Below, piece after piece: positions 1 to 6,784 of a stretch of 21,062 nt of DNA. Made by a program: the position numbers and the translations under genes. Positions within the stretch are counted from its first letter, which is position 1. Every line of letters begins with the position of its first letter. The notes below the pieces were generated by a model. The model saw nothing but the letters and a program-made list of their open reading frames with translations. It did not search any database and was not told where the DNA came from. Source of the DNA: CAZUZD01 sp964624465 (GTDB lineage: Bacteria > Planctomycetota > Planctomycetia > Isosphaerales > Isosphaeraceae); contig CAZUZD010000079.1 in assembly GCA_964624465.1 (NCBI GenBank), positions 1-21,062 of the forward strand, read 5' to 3'.

Positions 1-564
1 GCCCGCGACGGCTTCGTCATCGGCGAGGGGGCGGCCGTGCTGGTGCTGGAGAGCCTGGCCCGCGCCCGCCGCCGCAAGGCCCGGATCTACGCCGAGGTCG
101 CCGGCTACGGCTCGTCGTTCGACGCCTACGGCCTGACCCGCCCCGAGCCCGACGGCAAGGGGGCCGCCCTCTCGATGCAGGCCGCGCTCCGCGAGGCCCG
201 CGTCGACCCGGCCGACGTCGACTACATCAACGCCCACGGCACCAGCACCCGGCTCAACGACCTGATGGAGACCGTCGCCGTCAAGCGCGTCTTCGGCACC
301 CGCGCGAAGGGCATCCCCATGAGCTCGCAGAAGTCGATGGTCGGCCACCTCATCGGCGCCTCGGGCGCCCTGGAGGCCGCCGCCACCGCGCTGTCGATCG
401 AGCGCGGGGTCGTGCCCCCCACCATCAACCAGCACGTGCCCGACCCGGCCTGTGACCTCGACTACGTGCCCAACACCGCCCGCGAGCTGCCCCTGGAGAC
501 GGCCATCTCCAACAGCTTCGGCTTCGGCGGCCAGAATGCCTCGCTGGTGTTGACTCGCTATTGA
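1..564 (+). CDS. fabF: Beta-ketoacyl-ACP synthase II (FabF-type), C-terminal part, 5' truncated by window
   Basis: The reading frame is open from base 1 and ends at TGA 562-564, giving the last 187 residues of a condensing enzyme that extends fatty acyl-ACP with malonyl-ACP in the cytoplasm. The fragment opens with RDGFVIGEGAAVLVLE, the FabF segment that follows the catalytic-Cys half of the fold. The two active-site histidines are visible: NAHGTST (His79 of the fragment) and KSMVGHLIGASG (Lys111, His116). The C-terminal NSFGFGGQNASLVL is the family's glycine-rich end. The active-site cysteine lies upstream of the window and cannot be checked. A related role in a specialised ketosynthase pathway is possible, since the TRLNDLMET stretch also occurs in KS relatives, but the overall match is to FabF. 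No neighbouring fatty-acid gene is visible. A 7-bp hairpin follows the stop. Confidence 0.93.
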   Translation, partial: ARDGFVIGEGAAVLVLESLARARRRKARIYAEVAGYGSSFDAYGLTRPEPDGKGAALSMQAALREARVDPADVDYINAHGTSTRLNDLMETVAVKRVFGTRAKGIPMSSQKSMVGHLIGASGALEAAATALSIERGVVPPTINQHVPDPACDLDYVPNTARELPLETAISNSFGFGGQNASLVLTRY

Positions 565-604
565 TCCGTGCGAATCATGCTGACATCCCGCAGCCTGGCC
601 CGGT

Positions 605-622
605 GCCGCGAACCCTCGCGGC
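605..622 (+). terminator. Candidate terminator hairpin after fabF
   Basis: GCCGCGA (605-611), loop ACCC, TCGCGGC (616-622) is a perfect 7-bp inverted repeat 40 bases after the fabF stop. CCCG/CGGG flanks could extend the stem past a GT bulge. There is no T-tract, so intrinsic termination is plausible but unproven. Confidence 0.4.
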
Positions 623-711
623 CGGGCGGCTGTCTGACCGGGAGGATTCGCCAGGCGGACTCGCCCGCCCGGCCCCACCCGGACGCCCGCACCGAGGATC
701 GGCACCCCACG

Positions 712-1197
712 ATGGCCAGCACCGAGAGCCTGACCCTGGCCAAGGCCCTGGCGGTCAAGAACCGCCTGGCCGGCCGGCTGTCGCAGACCCGCACGAACAT
801 CGAGGCCTACAACAGCGTCCTCGCCGGCCAGCGGAGCGCCGCCGGCACCGTCGACGTCCGCGCCGAGTTTGACCGCTTCCGCGCCCTCCAGGAGGCGCTC
901 ATCGCCGTCAAGAGCGCCATCCAGCGCGCCAACGTCCCCATTGCCGACGCGATCCTCCGCCTCGGCGAGCTCAAGAGCCTGGTGCAGATGCTCAACGGCC
1001 TGAACACCAAGCACGGCACCGAGCCCGGCTACAACGGCGCCGAATTTTCCTACGACGCCGTCCTGCGCAAGCCCGACGTCCTGGAGCAGGTCCGCCGGCT
1101 CGAGGCCGAGATCGACACCACCCAGGACCGGCTCAACCAGCACAACGCCGCGACCCGCATCGAGCTGCCCACCGCGCTACTCGACCTGGCGCGGTGA
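712..1197 (+). CDS. Small coiled-coil protein resembling the DIP1984/DUF6847 family
   Basis: This encodes a 161-residue, mostly helical protein of unknown function. It starts with a leucine/alanine-rich segment (SLTLAKALAVKNRLAGRLSQ). A central charged helix (residues about 40-75) runs into NVPIADAILRLGELKSLVQMLNGL, and another heptad-like helix near the end (DVLEQVRRLEAEIDTTQDRLNQHNAATRIELP) precedes a short tail. The order 'AKAL.KNRL..RL', then 'AN..IADAI..L', then a final helix ending in 'ELP' recalls DIP1984-type proteins; this is recognition by eye and not certain. I chose the ATG at 712. The frame is open back to 568, but the upstream 48 codons read as Arg/Pro-rich noncoding sequence. 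A GAGG at 694-697 is 14 bases away, so ribosome binding is weak. No signal peptide or membrane segment is seen. Confidence 0.7.
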   Translation: MASTESLTLAKALAVKNRLAGRLSQTRTNIEAYNSVLAGQRSAAGTVDVRAEFDRFRALQEALIAVKSAIQRANVPIADAILRLGELKSLVQMLNGLNTKHGTEPGYNGAEFSYDAVLRKPDVLEQVRRLEAEIDTTQDRLNQHNAATRIELPTALLDLAR

Positions 1198-1253
1198 CCC
1201 GTCCACACGATCGGTCGGCCCAGGGGCCGCGGCTTGCGGCTTCGGCCGCGCTG

Positions 1254-1271
1254 ATGGCCCGAGAGGGCCAT
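1254..1271 (+). terminator. Candidate hairpin terminator with GAGA tetraloop
   Basis: ATGGCCC (1254-1260), GAGA loop, GGGCCAT (1265-1271) is a perfect 7-bp stem capped by a GNRA-type tetraloop, 56 bases past the coiled-coil gene's stop. The following bases are not T-rich. Confidence 0.35.
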
Positions 1272-1304
1272 TACAAACCTCATCACGATGCCGGTGCCGT
1301 CTCA

Positions 1305-1346
1305 AAGTTCACCGCTCATCGGGTCAAGGTTTACCGCTCACGGCTC
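1305..1346. repeat. Degenerate 21-bp tandem duplication
   Basis: Two adjacent 21-base units (1305-1325 and 1326-1346) both begin AAG, share the core ACCGCTCA and end in G-x-TC, with small offsets inside. The similarity is clear to the eye but short; no function is assigned. Confidence 0.35.
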
Positions 1347-1520
1347 AACCCTCGTTTGCCAACGCCATCCGAGGCCGGCCGGTCGTGTGATCTGAATCGC
1401 GGGCTCGCGGGCCGCCCCGTCCCGCCCGGGTCGCGGGATCTTCGGGCGATCGGGCGGCCGTCCGCTTAGGATGGGGGCCGTCCGGTCCCCTTCCGTCGCG
1501 ACCCGCGTGGGCCCCTTGCC

Positions 1521-2327
1521 ATGATACGCCCCGGCCCCCTGCCCCGGCTCGCCCTGATTCTGCTGGCCGGCGTCGCCCCGGTCGCGGCCGACGAGCCGCC
1601 CGAGCGTGACCGGATCACCCAGGTGTCCGTCATCAACGCCCTGATGCTCGGGCAGTACGACGGCGTGAAGCCGATCGGCGAACTGCTGCGCTGGGGCGAC
1701 TTCGGCGTCGGCACGCTGGACCACCTCGACGGCGAGCTGATCGTCCTCGACGGCCGCGCCTACCAGGTGCGCGGCGACGGCGCCGTGCTCCCCGTCGGCC
1801 CCGGGCGCTCGACCCCGTTCGCCGTCGTCACCCCGTTCGACGCCGAGGGCCAGCTCCCCTGCCCCGAGGTCGACTCGCTGGCCGAGCTGAACCGCCGGCT
1901 CGACGCGGCCATCGCGCGGCCGAACCAGTTCCTCGCCGTCCGGATCCGGGCCCGCCCCGCCTCGATCACGCTCCGGAGCGTGGCCCGCCAGGAGCCCCCC
2001 TATCGGCCGCTGGCCGCGGTCGCCGAGCACGAGTCGGTCTGGACCCACGCCGACCTGGCCGGCACCCTGATCGGCATCCGCAGCCCCGCGTGGGCCGTCG
2101 GGATGAACGTCCCCGGCTACCACTGGCACTTCCTCAGCGACGACCGGACCATCGGCGGCCACATCCTCGATTGCCGCCTCACCGCCGGCCAGGTCGAGTA
2201 CGACATCTGCCACACCTGGCAGGTCCTGCTCGACGACTCCCCCGCCTTCAACGCCGCCGACCTCGCCCGCGACCAGAGCCGCGACCTGAAGCGCGTCGAG
2301 AGCGCCCGCGAGCCGGGCCAGCCCTGA
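1521..2327 (+). CDS. budA: Alpha-acetolactate decarboxylase with predicted signal peptide
   Basis: This is a 268-residue member of the acetolactate decarboxylase family, which converts 2-acetolactate to acetoin with a Zn2+ centre. Family signatures occur in order: INALMLGQYDGVKPIGELLRWGDFGVGTLDHLDGEL (residues 39-73, including the conserved Glu72), TPFAVVTPF (98-106), and GYHWHFLSDDRTIGGHIL, supplying the three zinc-ligand histidines His201, His203 and His214. Residues 1-24 (basic start, hydrophobic core, VAADE) look like a cleavable Sec signal. That is unusual because the well-studied enzymes in fermenting bacteria are cytoplasmic, although Brevibacillus-type enzymes are secreted. The ATG at 1521 directly precedes the signal-like segment; the upstream ribosome-binding sequence is poor. 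No acetolactate synthase or acetoin reductase gene is nearby, so its metabolic partner must be elsewhere. Family assignment is strong; localisation is inferred. Confidence 0.93.
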   Translation: MIRPGPLPRLALILLAGVAPVAADEPPERDRITQVSVINALMLGQYDGVKPIGELLRWGDFGVGTLDHLDGELIVLDGRAYQVRGDGAVLPVGPGRSTPFAVVTPFDAEGQLPCPEVDSLAELNRRLDAAIARPNQFLAVRIRARPASITLRSVARQEPPYRPLAAVAEHESVWTHADLAGTLIGIRSPAWAVGMNVPGYHWHFLSDDRTIGGHILDCRLTAGQVEYDICHTWQVLLDDSPAFNAADLARDQSRDLKRVESAREPGQP

Positions 2328-2623
2328 GCGCCGGCAGTCCCGAGCGGACGGCCCTGCGACCGACCCGGGATCACCCCCGACCGCCGCGACCCGTGCCGGT
2401 CCGGCGCGGGCTCCACCGCGCGCCCGCCGTCGCGGCCGGGAGGCATGTCGATCTCCCGAAACATGCGTCCCGGAAAACCCTCATCGAACCGGAACATACT
2501 GGCGATTTTCGCATCCGATCACGACTACTTGGCTCTCGATCTTGACCACGCAGCCAATGAAATCAATTCTATCAATGAGTCTAATGACGTCACGGTTCTC
2601 GATTTCAATTCTTCGAGGCTCGA
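2328..2623. other. Intergenic region with AT-richer leader before the PEP-CTERM gene
   Basis: The first 130 bases are extremely GC-rich with several weak dyads. From about 2470 to 2620 the composition becomes markedly AT-richer than anything around it, as expected of a promoter and 5' leader. A TTGACC at 2542-2547 has no good -10 partner at 16-18 bases. TTGGC at 2529-2533 is followed by TTGAC, but the -24/-12 spacing is off by one for sigma-54. No promoter can be fixed with confidence. Confidence 0.4.
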
Positions 2624-3274
2624 ATGATGGCTCACCGTCGTCGGCTGGCCTGGACTGCGTCGGCGCTCGCCCTGCTGATCCTCGGATTCGCCGGGCCCGC
2701 GAGCGCCGGAGTGGCGTTCACGATCGACAACCTGGAGGCGGGTGGCCTGGGCAATCCGCCGTTCACTCTCGGCTTCCGGTTCACTGCGAACGCGGCGGTC
2801 ATCGTCACCCACTTCAGCGTGTTCGATAGCGGGCAGGACGGGCTCGCCGAGAGCCACGAGGTCGGGCTCTGGGACGGCGATGGCACACTGCTCGTCACCG
2901 GGACCATCGCCGCCGGGACTCTCGACCCGCTGGTCAATCAGTTCCGCTCGATTGCAATCCCGGAGGTGGCGCTCGTCGCCGGCCGCAGCTACAGCGTGGG
3001 AGCCCTGTTCCTGACGGGCGCCGACGGCCTGATCTTCGCGGGCGACGCGATCAACTTCGCGACGGCGCCGGAGATCACCTTCCTGTCGTCTGCCTTCGAG
3101 GGGGGACCGAACCTGGCGTTCCAGACGGGGTCGGTCGGCACCGAGCCCGGCTACTTCGGGCCGAACTTCCGGTTCCGGGCAGTCCCCGAGCCCTCGACGC
3201 TGGTCAGCGGCGCCACGGCCATCCTCTGCGGACTCGGCGCTTCCCGGGCGCGTCGCCGGCGGCAGACCGCCTGA
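2624..3274 (+). CDS. DUF4082-like surface protein with PEP-CTERM sorting signal
   Basis: The 216-residue product has an N-terminal Sec signal (basic MMAHRRR, hydrophobic ALALLILGFAGPASAG). Its body reads as a beta-rich DUF4082-type domain: LGFRFTANAAVIVTHFSVFDSGQDGL (about 45-70), then SHEVGLWDGDGTLLVTGTI, then RSIAIPEVALVAGRSYSVGALF. It ends in a PEP-CTERM tripartite tail: VPEPSTL, a hydrophobic segment and the basic cluster RARRRR. Such proteins are exported and then cut and anchored by exosortase. The family is repeatedly associated with exopolysaccharide production, in keeping with the cluster to the right, but no exosortase gene is in the window. ATGs occur at 2624 and 2627. GAGG at 2615-2618 gives 5- or 8-base spacing, so 2627 may be the true start. 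A terminator hairpin follows immediately. Confidence 0.9.
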   Translation: MMAHRRRLAWTASALALLILGFAGPASAGVAFTIDNLEAGGLGNPPFTLGFRFTANAAVIVTHFSVFDSGQDGLAESHEVGLWDGDGTLLVTGTIAAGTLDPLVNQFRSIAIPEVALVAGRSYSVGALFLTGADGLIFAGDAINFATAPEITFLSSAFEGGPNLAFQTGSVGTEPGYFGPNFRFRAVPEPSTLVSGATAILCGLGASRARRRRQTA

Positions 3275-3276
3275 TC

Positions 3277-3309
3277 CGATCGGGGCGCATTCCGCTCCTG
3301 CCCCGATCG
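3277..3309 (+). terminator. Terminator hairpin after the PEP-CTERM gene
   Basis: CGATCGGGGC (3277-3286) and GCCCCGATCG (3300-3309) form a perfect 10-bp stem with a 13-base loop, beginning 3 bases after the stop codon. No T-tract follows, as is common in GC-rich genomes. Confidence 0.6.
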
Positions 3310-3663
3310 CCGGCGTCGCCGGGAGGGCGATCGCACCAACCGCGCGATCGATTCCGGATCGAAGGCCCGGTGCGGTTCGTCGACCCTGCGGGCTCCGGAC
3401 CCGGGGCCGTCCGGGCGGGACCCGTCGTCGTGGCGGCCCGTCGGCCGAGTCCCCGGGACGGCAGGAGCCACCGGGTCGCCCGGGCGACTGGTTGATCCGG
3501 GTAACCCACTCGACCGGAGGCGGGTTCCCGGCCCAATTACCGGTGTTCTCGCGCTTCGGGTTCCCGCGTTGGCCTCGACGTGATCCCTGCCGGTGGCGGT
3601 TTCTGATTGACCCGATCCGGGGCTTCGTCCAAGCTGGCCAGGGGTTCCCCTGTTCCCCCCGCC

Positions 3664-3667
3664 AGGA
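3664..3667 (+). promoter_or_regulatory. Ribosome-binding site fixing the aldo/keto reductase start
   Basis: AGGA lies 7 bases before the ATG at 3675. It supports that start over the in-frame ATG-like codon at 3492 and over the internal ATG at 3699. Confidence 0.55.
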
Positions 3668-3674
3668 TCTGACC

Positions 3675-4907
3675 ATGCCGGACACGCCCGATCCCGCGAT
3701 GCACCGCCGCGAGTTTCTTCAGGCCGGGGCTGGTGGCTCGGCTGCGCTGGCCCTGGGTGCGGGCGCGAGCCCCGCGACGGCGGCCGAGGATCCGCCGGTG
3801 GAGCGGAGCCAGCCGATCCCGACGCGGCCGCTGGGGCGCACCGGGGTGGACGTCTCGATCCTGAACCTGGGCACGTTTCGCGGCAGCAGCCTGCAGAAGG
3901 TGCTGCGGTTCGGGTACGCCAGCGGCATCCGGGTGATCGACACGGCAGACACCTATGGCTCGGAGCCCGGCATCGGCGAATGGATGCAGACGGACCCGGC
4001 GATCCGCAAATCGCTGTTCCTGGTGACCAAGGATCATCCGAAGCAGCCGAAGGACCTGATCGCGCAGCTCGATAAGCGGCTGGAGAAGCTCCAGACCGAC
4101 CACGTGGACCTGTTCCTGATCCACGGCATCGGCGGCGAGTACCCGGCCGAGTCGCTCGACTGGCCGAAGAGCGCCGAGATGAAGGCGACGGTCGAGGCGA
4201 TCAGGAAGTCGGGCAAGGCGAAGCTGGTCGGCTTCTCGTGCCACGACGGCAAGCGGGCGCAGTACCTGGAGTCTGCCGCCGAGGGGAAGATCTTCGACGC
4301 GGTGATGATCCAGAACACGGCCTGGCTCGACCAGAACACGCGGCTGAACAAGGCGATCGACCGGTGCTATGAGGCCGGCATCGGGCTGATCTCGATGAAG
4401 CAGATCGCCGGCCCCAGCCCCGCCGACTTCCTGGCGCAGGTGGCGAAGCGCCTGCCCGACCTGATCGAGCAGGGCGTGAGCCCGTACGGCGCCCTCCTGC
4501 ACGCGATCTGGAGCGACGAGCGGTTCGCCACCGTGTGCGTCTCGATGCAGAACACCGATCAGATCACCGAGAACACCCGGGCGGCGAAGACCTTCGCGCC
4601 ATTGAAGGCCGCCCAGATCGAGGCCCTGCGCGCGGCGTTCCTGGCCTCGCGCCCGAGCCTCTGCGCCGACTGCGACGGCCGCTGCTCGGTGGCCGCCGGC
4701 ACGAAGGCACCGCTGGGGGACATCACCCGGTACCTGACCTACGCCGAGCGGCACGGGCACCGGGTCCGGGCGCGGGCCGAGTTCGCCGCCCTGCCGGCCG
4801 AGGCCCGCGACTGGTCGGACGCCGACCTGGCCGCCGCCCGCGAGGCGTGCCCCTCGCGGCTCGACTTCGCGGCCCTGCTCGACCGGGCCCGCGAGCAGCT
4901 CGCCTGA
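3675..4907 (+). CDS. Tat-exported aldo/keto reductase with C-terminal Cys (Fe-S-like) motif
   Basis: The 410-residue protein begins with a twin-arginine signal (HRREFLQAG followed by an Ala/Gly-rich hydrophobic stretch ending near ATAAED), implying export of a folded, cofactor-bearing enzyme. The barrel domain starts at RPLGRTGVDVSILNLG. The catalytic tetrad of the aldo/keto reductase superfamily is present: Asp89 and Tyr94 in DTADTYGSE, Lys119 in LVTKDHP, His150 in LFLIHGI. The region after about residue 320 carries Cys330-x2-Cys333-x3-Cys337 and Cys392-Pro, the arrangement seen in AKR relatives with a C-terminal ferredoxin-like 4Fe-4S segment; whether a cluster is bound is inference. Substrate is unknown. 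It appears monocistronic, with a large terminator between it and the convergent esterase gene. Family confidence is high, specific reaction unknown. Confidence 0.92.
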   Translation: MPDTPDPAMHRREFLQAGAGGSAALALGAGASPATAAEDPPVERSQPIPTRPLGRTGVDVSILNLGTFRGSSLQKVLRFGYASGIRVIDTADTYGSEPGIGEWMQTDPAIRKSLFLVTKDHPKQPKDLIAQLDKRLEKLQTDHVDLFLIHGIGGEYPAESLDWPKSAEMKATVEAIRKSGKAKLVGFSCHDGKRAQYLESAAEGKIFDAVMIQNTAWLDQNTRLNKAIDRCYEAGIGLISMKQIAGPSPADFLAQVAKRLPDLIEQGVSPYGALLHAIWSDERFATVCVSMQNTDQITENTRAAKTFAPLKAAQIEALRAAFLASRPSLCADCDGRCSVAAGTKAPLGDITRYLTYAERHGHRVRARAEFAALPAEARDWSDADLAAAREACPSRLDFAALLDRAREQLA

Positions 4908-4919
4908 CCGCCGCGATGG

Positions 4920-4956
4920 CCGCGGGGGCGTCGGCCGGGCGCCGACGCCCCCGCGG
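4920..4956. terminator. Bidirectional terminator, perfect 15-bp stem
   Basis: Bases 4920-4934 and 4942-4956 are exact inverted complements (15 bp, nearly all G:C) around a 7-base loop, CCGGGCG. They fill the 52-base gap between the stop codons of two convergent genes (4907 and 4960), so one hairpin can serve both strands. Confidence 0.85.
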
Positions 4957-4959
4957 GCC

Positions 4960-6525
4960 TCACCAGTCGTCGGTGCGGAACGGGGCGGCGGGCAGGCCGT
5001 CGCGGTTGGCCAGGTTGGCCCCATCCGGGTTCATGCGGAAGGCGTAGCGGACGGCAACCGGGTGGGGTACGTCGGGCGAGCGGACGACGACGGTGTCGCC
5101 GTCGATCGTCGCCTCGGCCCACGCCCACTTGCGGTCGGCACCGGCGATGGCGAACTGGTTCAGGCGGTCGCCGGGCGTCGTGATCGCCAGGCCGGAACCG
5201 ATCGACCAGGGCTCGAAGCGGAGCCGGATGCGGTCGCCCTCGACGATCTGGTCCCGGTAGATCGGGCCGCTGTAGACGAGTCTGGTCTGGCCGTAGTCCT
5301 TCGCCAGGGCCCAGAGGGCGAGGCGCTCGCCGACCTCGCGCTTGCGGCGGGGGTGGATATCGTCGGCGTCGCCCAGGTCGATGGCGACGGCCATGCCGGT
5401 GCGCGGGACGGCCAGGCCGCGGAGCTGGCCCATGCGGGTGAGGTTCCAGTCGGGGCCGCCGCCCGAGGGATCGGCCGGGTTCGGCTGCTGCCAGGCGGCG
5501 AGCTGGACGTAGTAGAAGGGGAACTCGTCCCCCCAAAGGGCGCGCCACGACGCGATCAGGGCCCGCTGCCGGGTCGCATACCCCTGGTCCTGGCCGCTGT
5601 TGCTCTCGCCCTGATACCAGAGGGCCCCCTTGATGGCGAACGGGGTGAGGGGGTGGACCATGCCGTTGTAGAGCGACTGGGTGCGGACCCAGCGGGCGCG
5701 ATCCTCGTTGGGGTGGGGCGAGACGACGGGCATCGGCGGCAGCACGCGGTCGCCGCGGACCAGGGCGGGCCGGGTGGCGGCGATCCAGCGCTCCATGGCG
5801 TCGAGCTGCGCCGGCAGCCCCGCCCGCCAGGCGGCGACGGCCTCGTCAAGGGCCTTCGCGATCGCGGCCGTCTCGGGCGCGGCGGCGAGGGCCTGCGGGG
5901 GCATCCAGCACTCGATCTCGGTGCCGCCGACGGTGCATTCGAGCAGGCCGATTGGCACGCCGGTCTCGGCCTGCACCTTGCGGGCGAAATACAGGCCGAC
6001 GGCCGTGCAGCCGCCCGCCGTGGCGGGGGTGACGCGGTGCCAGGGCGTGAAGGCGACGTCGGCGCGCGGCTCACCGGCGAAGCACTCGAAGTAGCCGCGG
6101 TAGCGCACCTCCGGCAGGTCGAGCGCCGCGATCTCCTCCGGGGTGGCCACCGCGCCCAGGCCAATGGCCATGTTCGACTGGCCGGAGCAGAGCCAGACGT
6201 CGCCGACGAGCACGTCCGTCAGGGTGACGGCACTGGCCGGTCCGGTCACGCTCAGGTCACGCGGAGTTCGGTCGAGGGCCATCGGTTCGAGCGTGATCCG
6301 CCAGGCGCCGTCGGCGCCGGCGGCGGTCGAGCGCTCCTGGCCGGCGAACCGCACGGTCACGGCCTCGCCGGGCTCGGCCCGGCCCCAGACGTTCACCGGC
6401 CGGTCGCGCTGGAGGACCATGTGGTCGCCAAAGGCCCCGGCCAGCCGCACCTCGGCCCGTGCGGGGGCCGCGGCCAGGAGCAGGAGTGCCAGGGTCCCGA
6501 GCCAGGGCGCACGGCGGTCGATCAT
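4960..6525 (-). CDS. Exported sialate O-acetylesterase-like SGNH hydrolase
   Basis: The 521-residue product has a clear Sec signal (MIDRRAPWLGTLALLLLAAAPARA, cut before Glu25) and the organisation of the sialate 9-O-acetylesterase family. An N-terminal beta segment (RLAGAFGDHMVLQRDRPVNVWG) precedes CSGQSNM with the nucleophile Ser117. ALWYQGESN is the oxyanion-hole block, and GDADDIHPRRK supplies the catalytic Asp/His pair (His391). The C-terminal 100 residues form another beta-rich part. Such enzymes remove acetyl groups from sugars. In environmental bacteria the true substrates are usually acetylated plant or algal polysaccharides rather than sialic acid, so the specific substrate is open. 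It may serve polysaccharide use outside the cytoplasm. The upstream region has no strong ribosome-binding site or recognised promoter. A terminator separates it from the Wzz-like gene upstream on the same strand, so it is probably a separate unit. Confidence 0.93.
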   Translation of the reverse strand: MIDRRAPWLGTLALLLLAAAPARAEVRLAGAFGDHMVLQRDRPVNVWGRAEPGEAVTVRFAGQERSTAAGADGAWRITLEPMALDRTPRDLSVTGPASAVTLTDVLVGDVWLCSGQSNMAIGLGAVATPEEIAALDLPEVRYRGYFECFAGEPRADVAFTPWHRVTPATAGGCTAVGLYFARKVQAETGVPIGLLECTVGGTEIECWMPPQALAAAPETAAIAKALDEAVAAWRAGLPAQLDAMERWIAATRPALVRGDRVLPPMPVVSPHPNEDRARWVRTQSLYNGMVHPLTPFAIKGALWYQGESNSGQDQGYATRQRALIASWRALWGDEFPFYYVQLAAWQQPNPADPSGGGPDWNLTRMGQLRGLAVPRTGMAVAIDLGDADDIHPRRKREVGERLALWALAKDYGQTRLVYSGPIYRDQIVEGDRIRLRFEPWSIGSGLAITTPGDRLNQFAIAGADRKWAWAEATIDGDTVVVRSPDVPHPVAVRYAFRMNPDGANLANRDGLPAAPFRTDDW

Positions 6526-6700
6526 GGGGAAATCTCAGGTTGGGGGGAGGGAGCGGGGCCCCGGGGCGCCTCGACCGGCGCAGCAACGCGGGGCAGAGCC
6601 CTGGAGGACGGCTCAGGATCGGCGGGCCGCCCCGGCCGGGTCAAGGTCGTCGGGCCGGCACGGGCTGCCCGTCCGGGAGGACCAGCGCCCGGAATGCGGC

Positions 6701-6739
6701 GAGGCCGGCGCGGCGTCGGGGGGACGCCGGGCCGGCCTC
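6701..6739 (-). terminator. Terminator after the Wzz-like gene
   Basis: Bases 6701-6717 and 6723-6739 form a 17-bp stem with a single mismatch around a 5-G loop. It lies 46 bases past the Wzz-like stop on the minus strand and isolates that gene from the esterase gene. The surrounding 6526-6784 gap otherwise shows only GC-rich sequence. Confidence 0.75.
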
Positions 6740-6784
6740 GGGGGTGTGGGCGGGGGTCACCGGGCGGGTGCGGCCCGGGTGGGG

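Larger units (their letters stand above)
1198..1520. other. Intergenic region between the coiled-coil gene and acetolactate decarboxylase gene
   Basis: No gene is supported in these 323 bases. They hold one 7-bp hairpin (1254-1271) and a degenerate 21-bp tandem duplication (1305-1346). The open frames crossing it (1194-1469 plus; the minus-strand frame from 2213) lack family similarity and ribosome-binding signals. I could not find a convincing promoter for the downstream gene. Confidence 0.6.
3275..3674. other. Intergenic region before the aldo/keto reductase
   Basis: Apart from the terminator hairpin at 3277-3309, nothing is called in these 400 bases. CGATCG words recur around 3328-3365. 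A TTGACC at 3607-3612 has only CAAGCT 17 bases later, too poor a -10 to call. The reductase frame is open back to 3492, but that stretch lacks coding character and a signal sequence. Confidence 0.5.

Noticed and set aside
2445..2627. A 60-codon frame whose stop overlaps the PEP-CTERM start as ATGA
   Set aside because: The GGGAGG before its ATG is only one base away, the region has promoter-like AT content and the peptide resembles nothing. More likely 5' leader than a coupled small gene.
1338..5024. Minus-strand frames at 1338-2213, 2525-3685 and 3537-5024
   Set aside because: They are antisense to the acetolactate decarboxylase, PEP-CTERM and aldo/keto reductase genes, lack family similarity and have no ribosome-binding sites.
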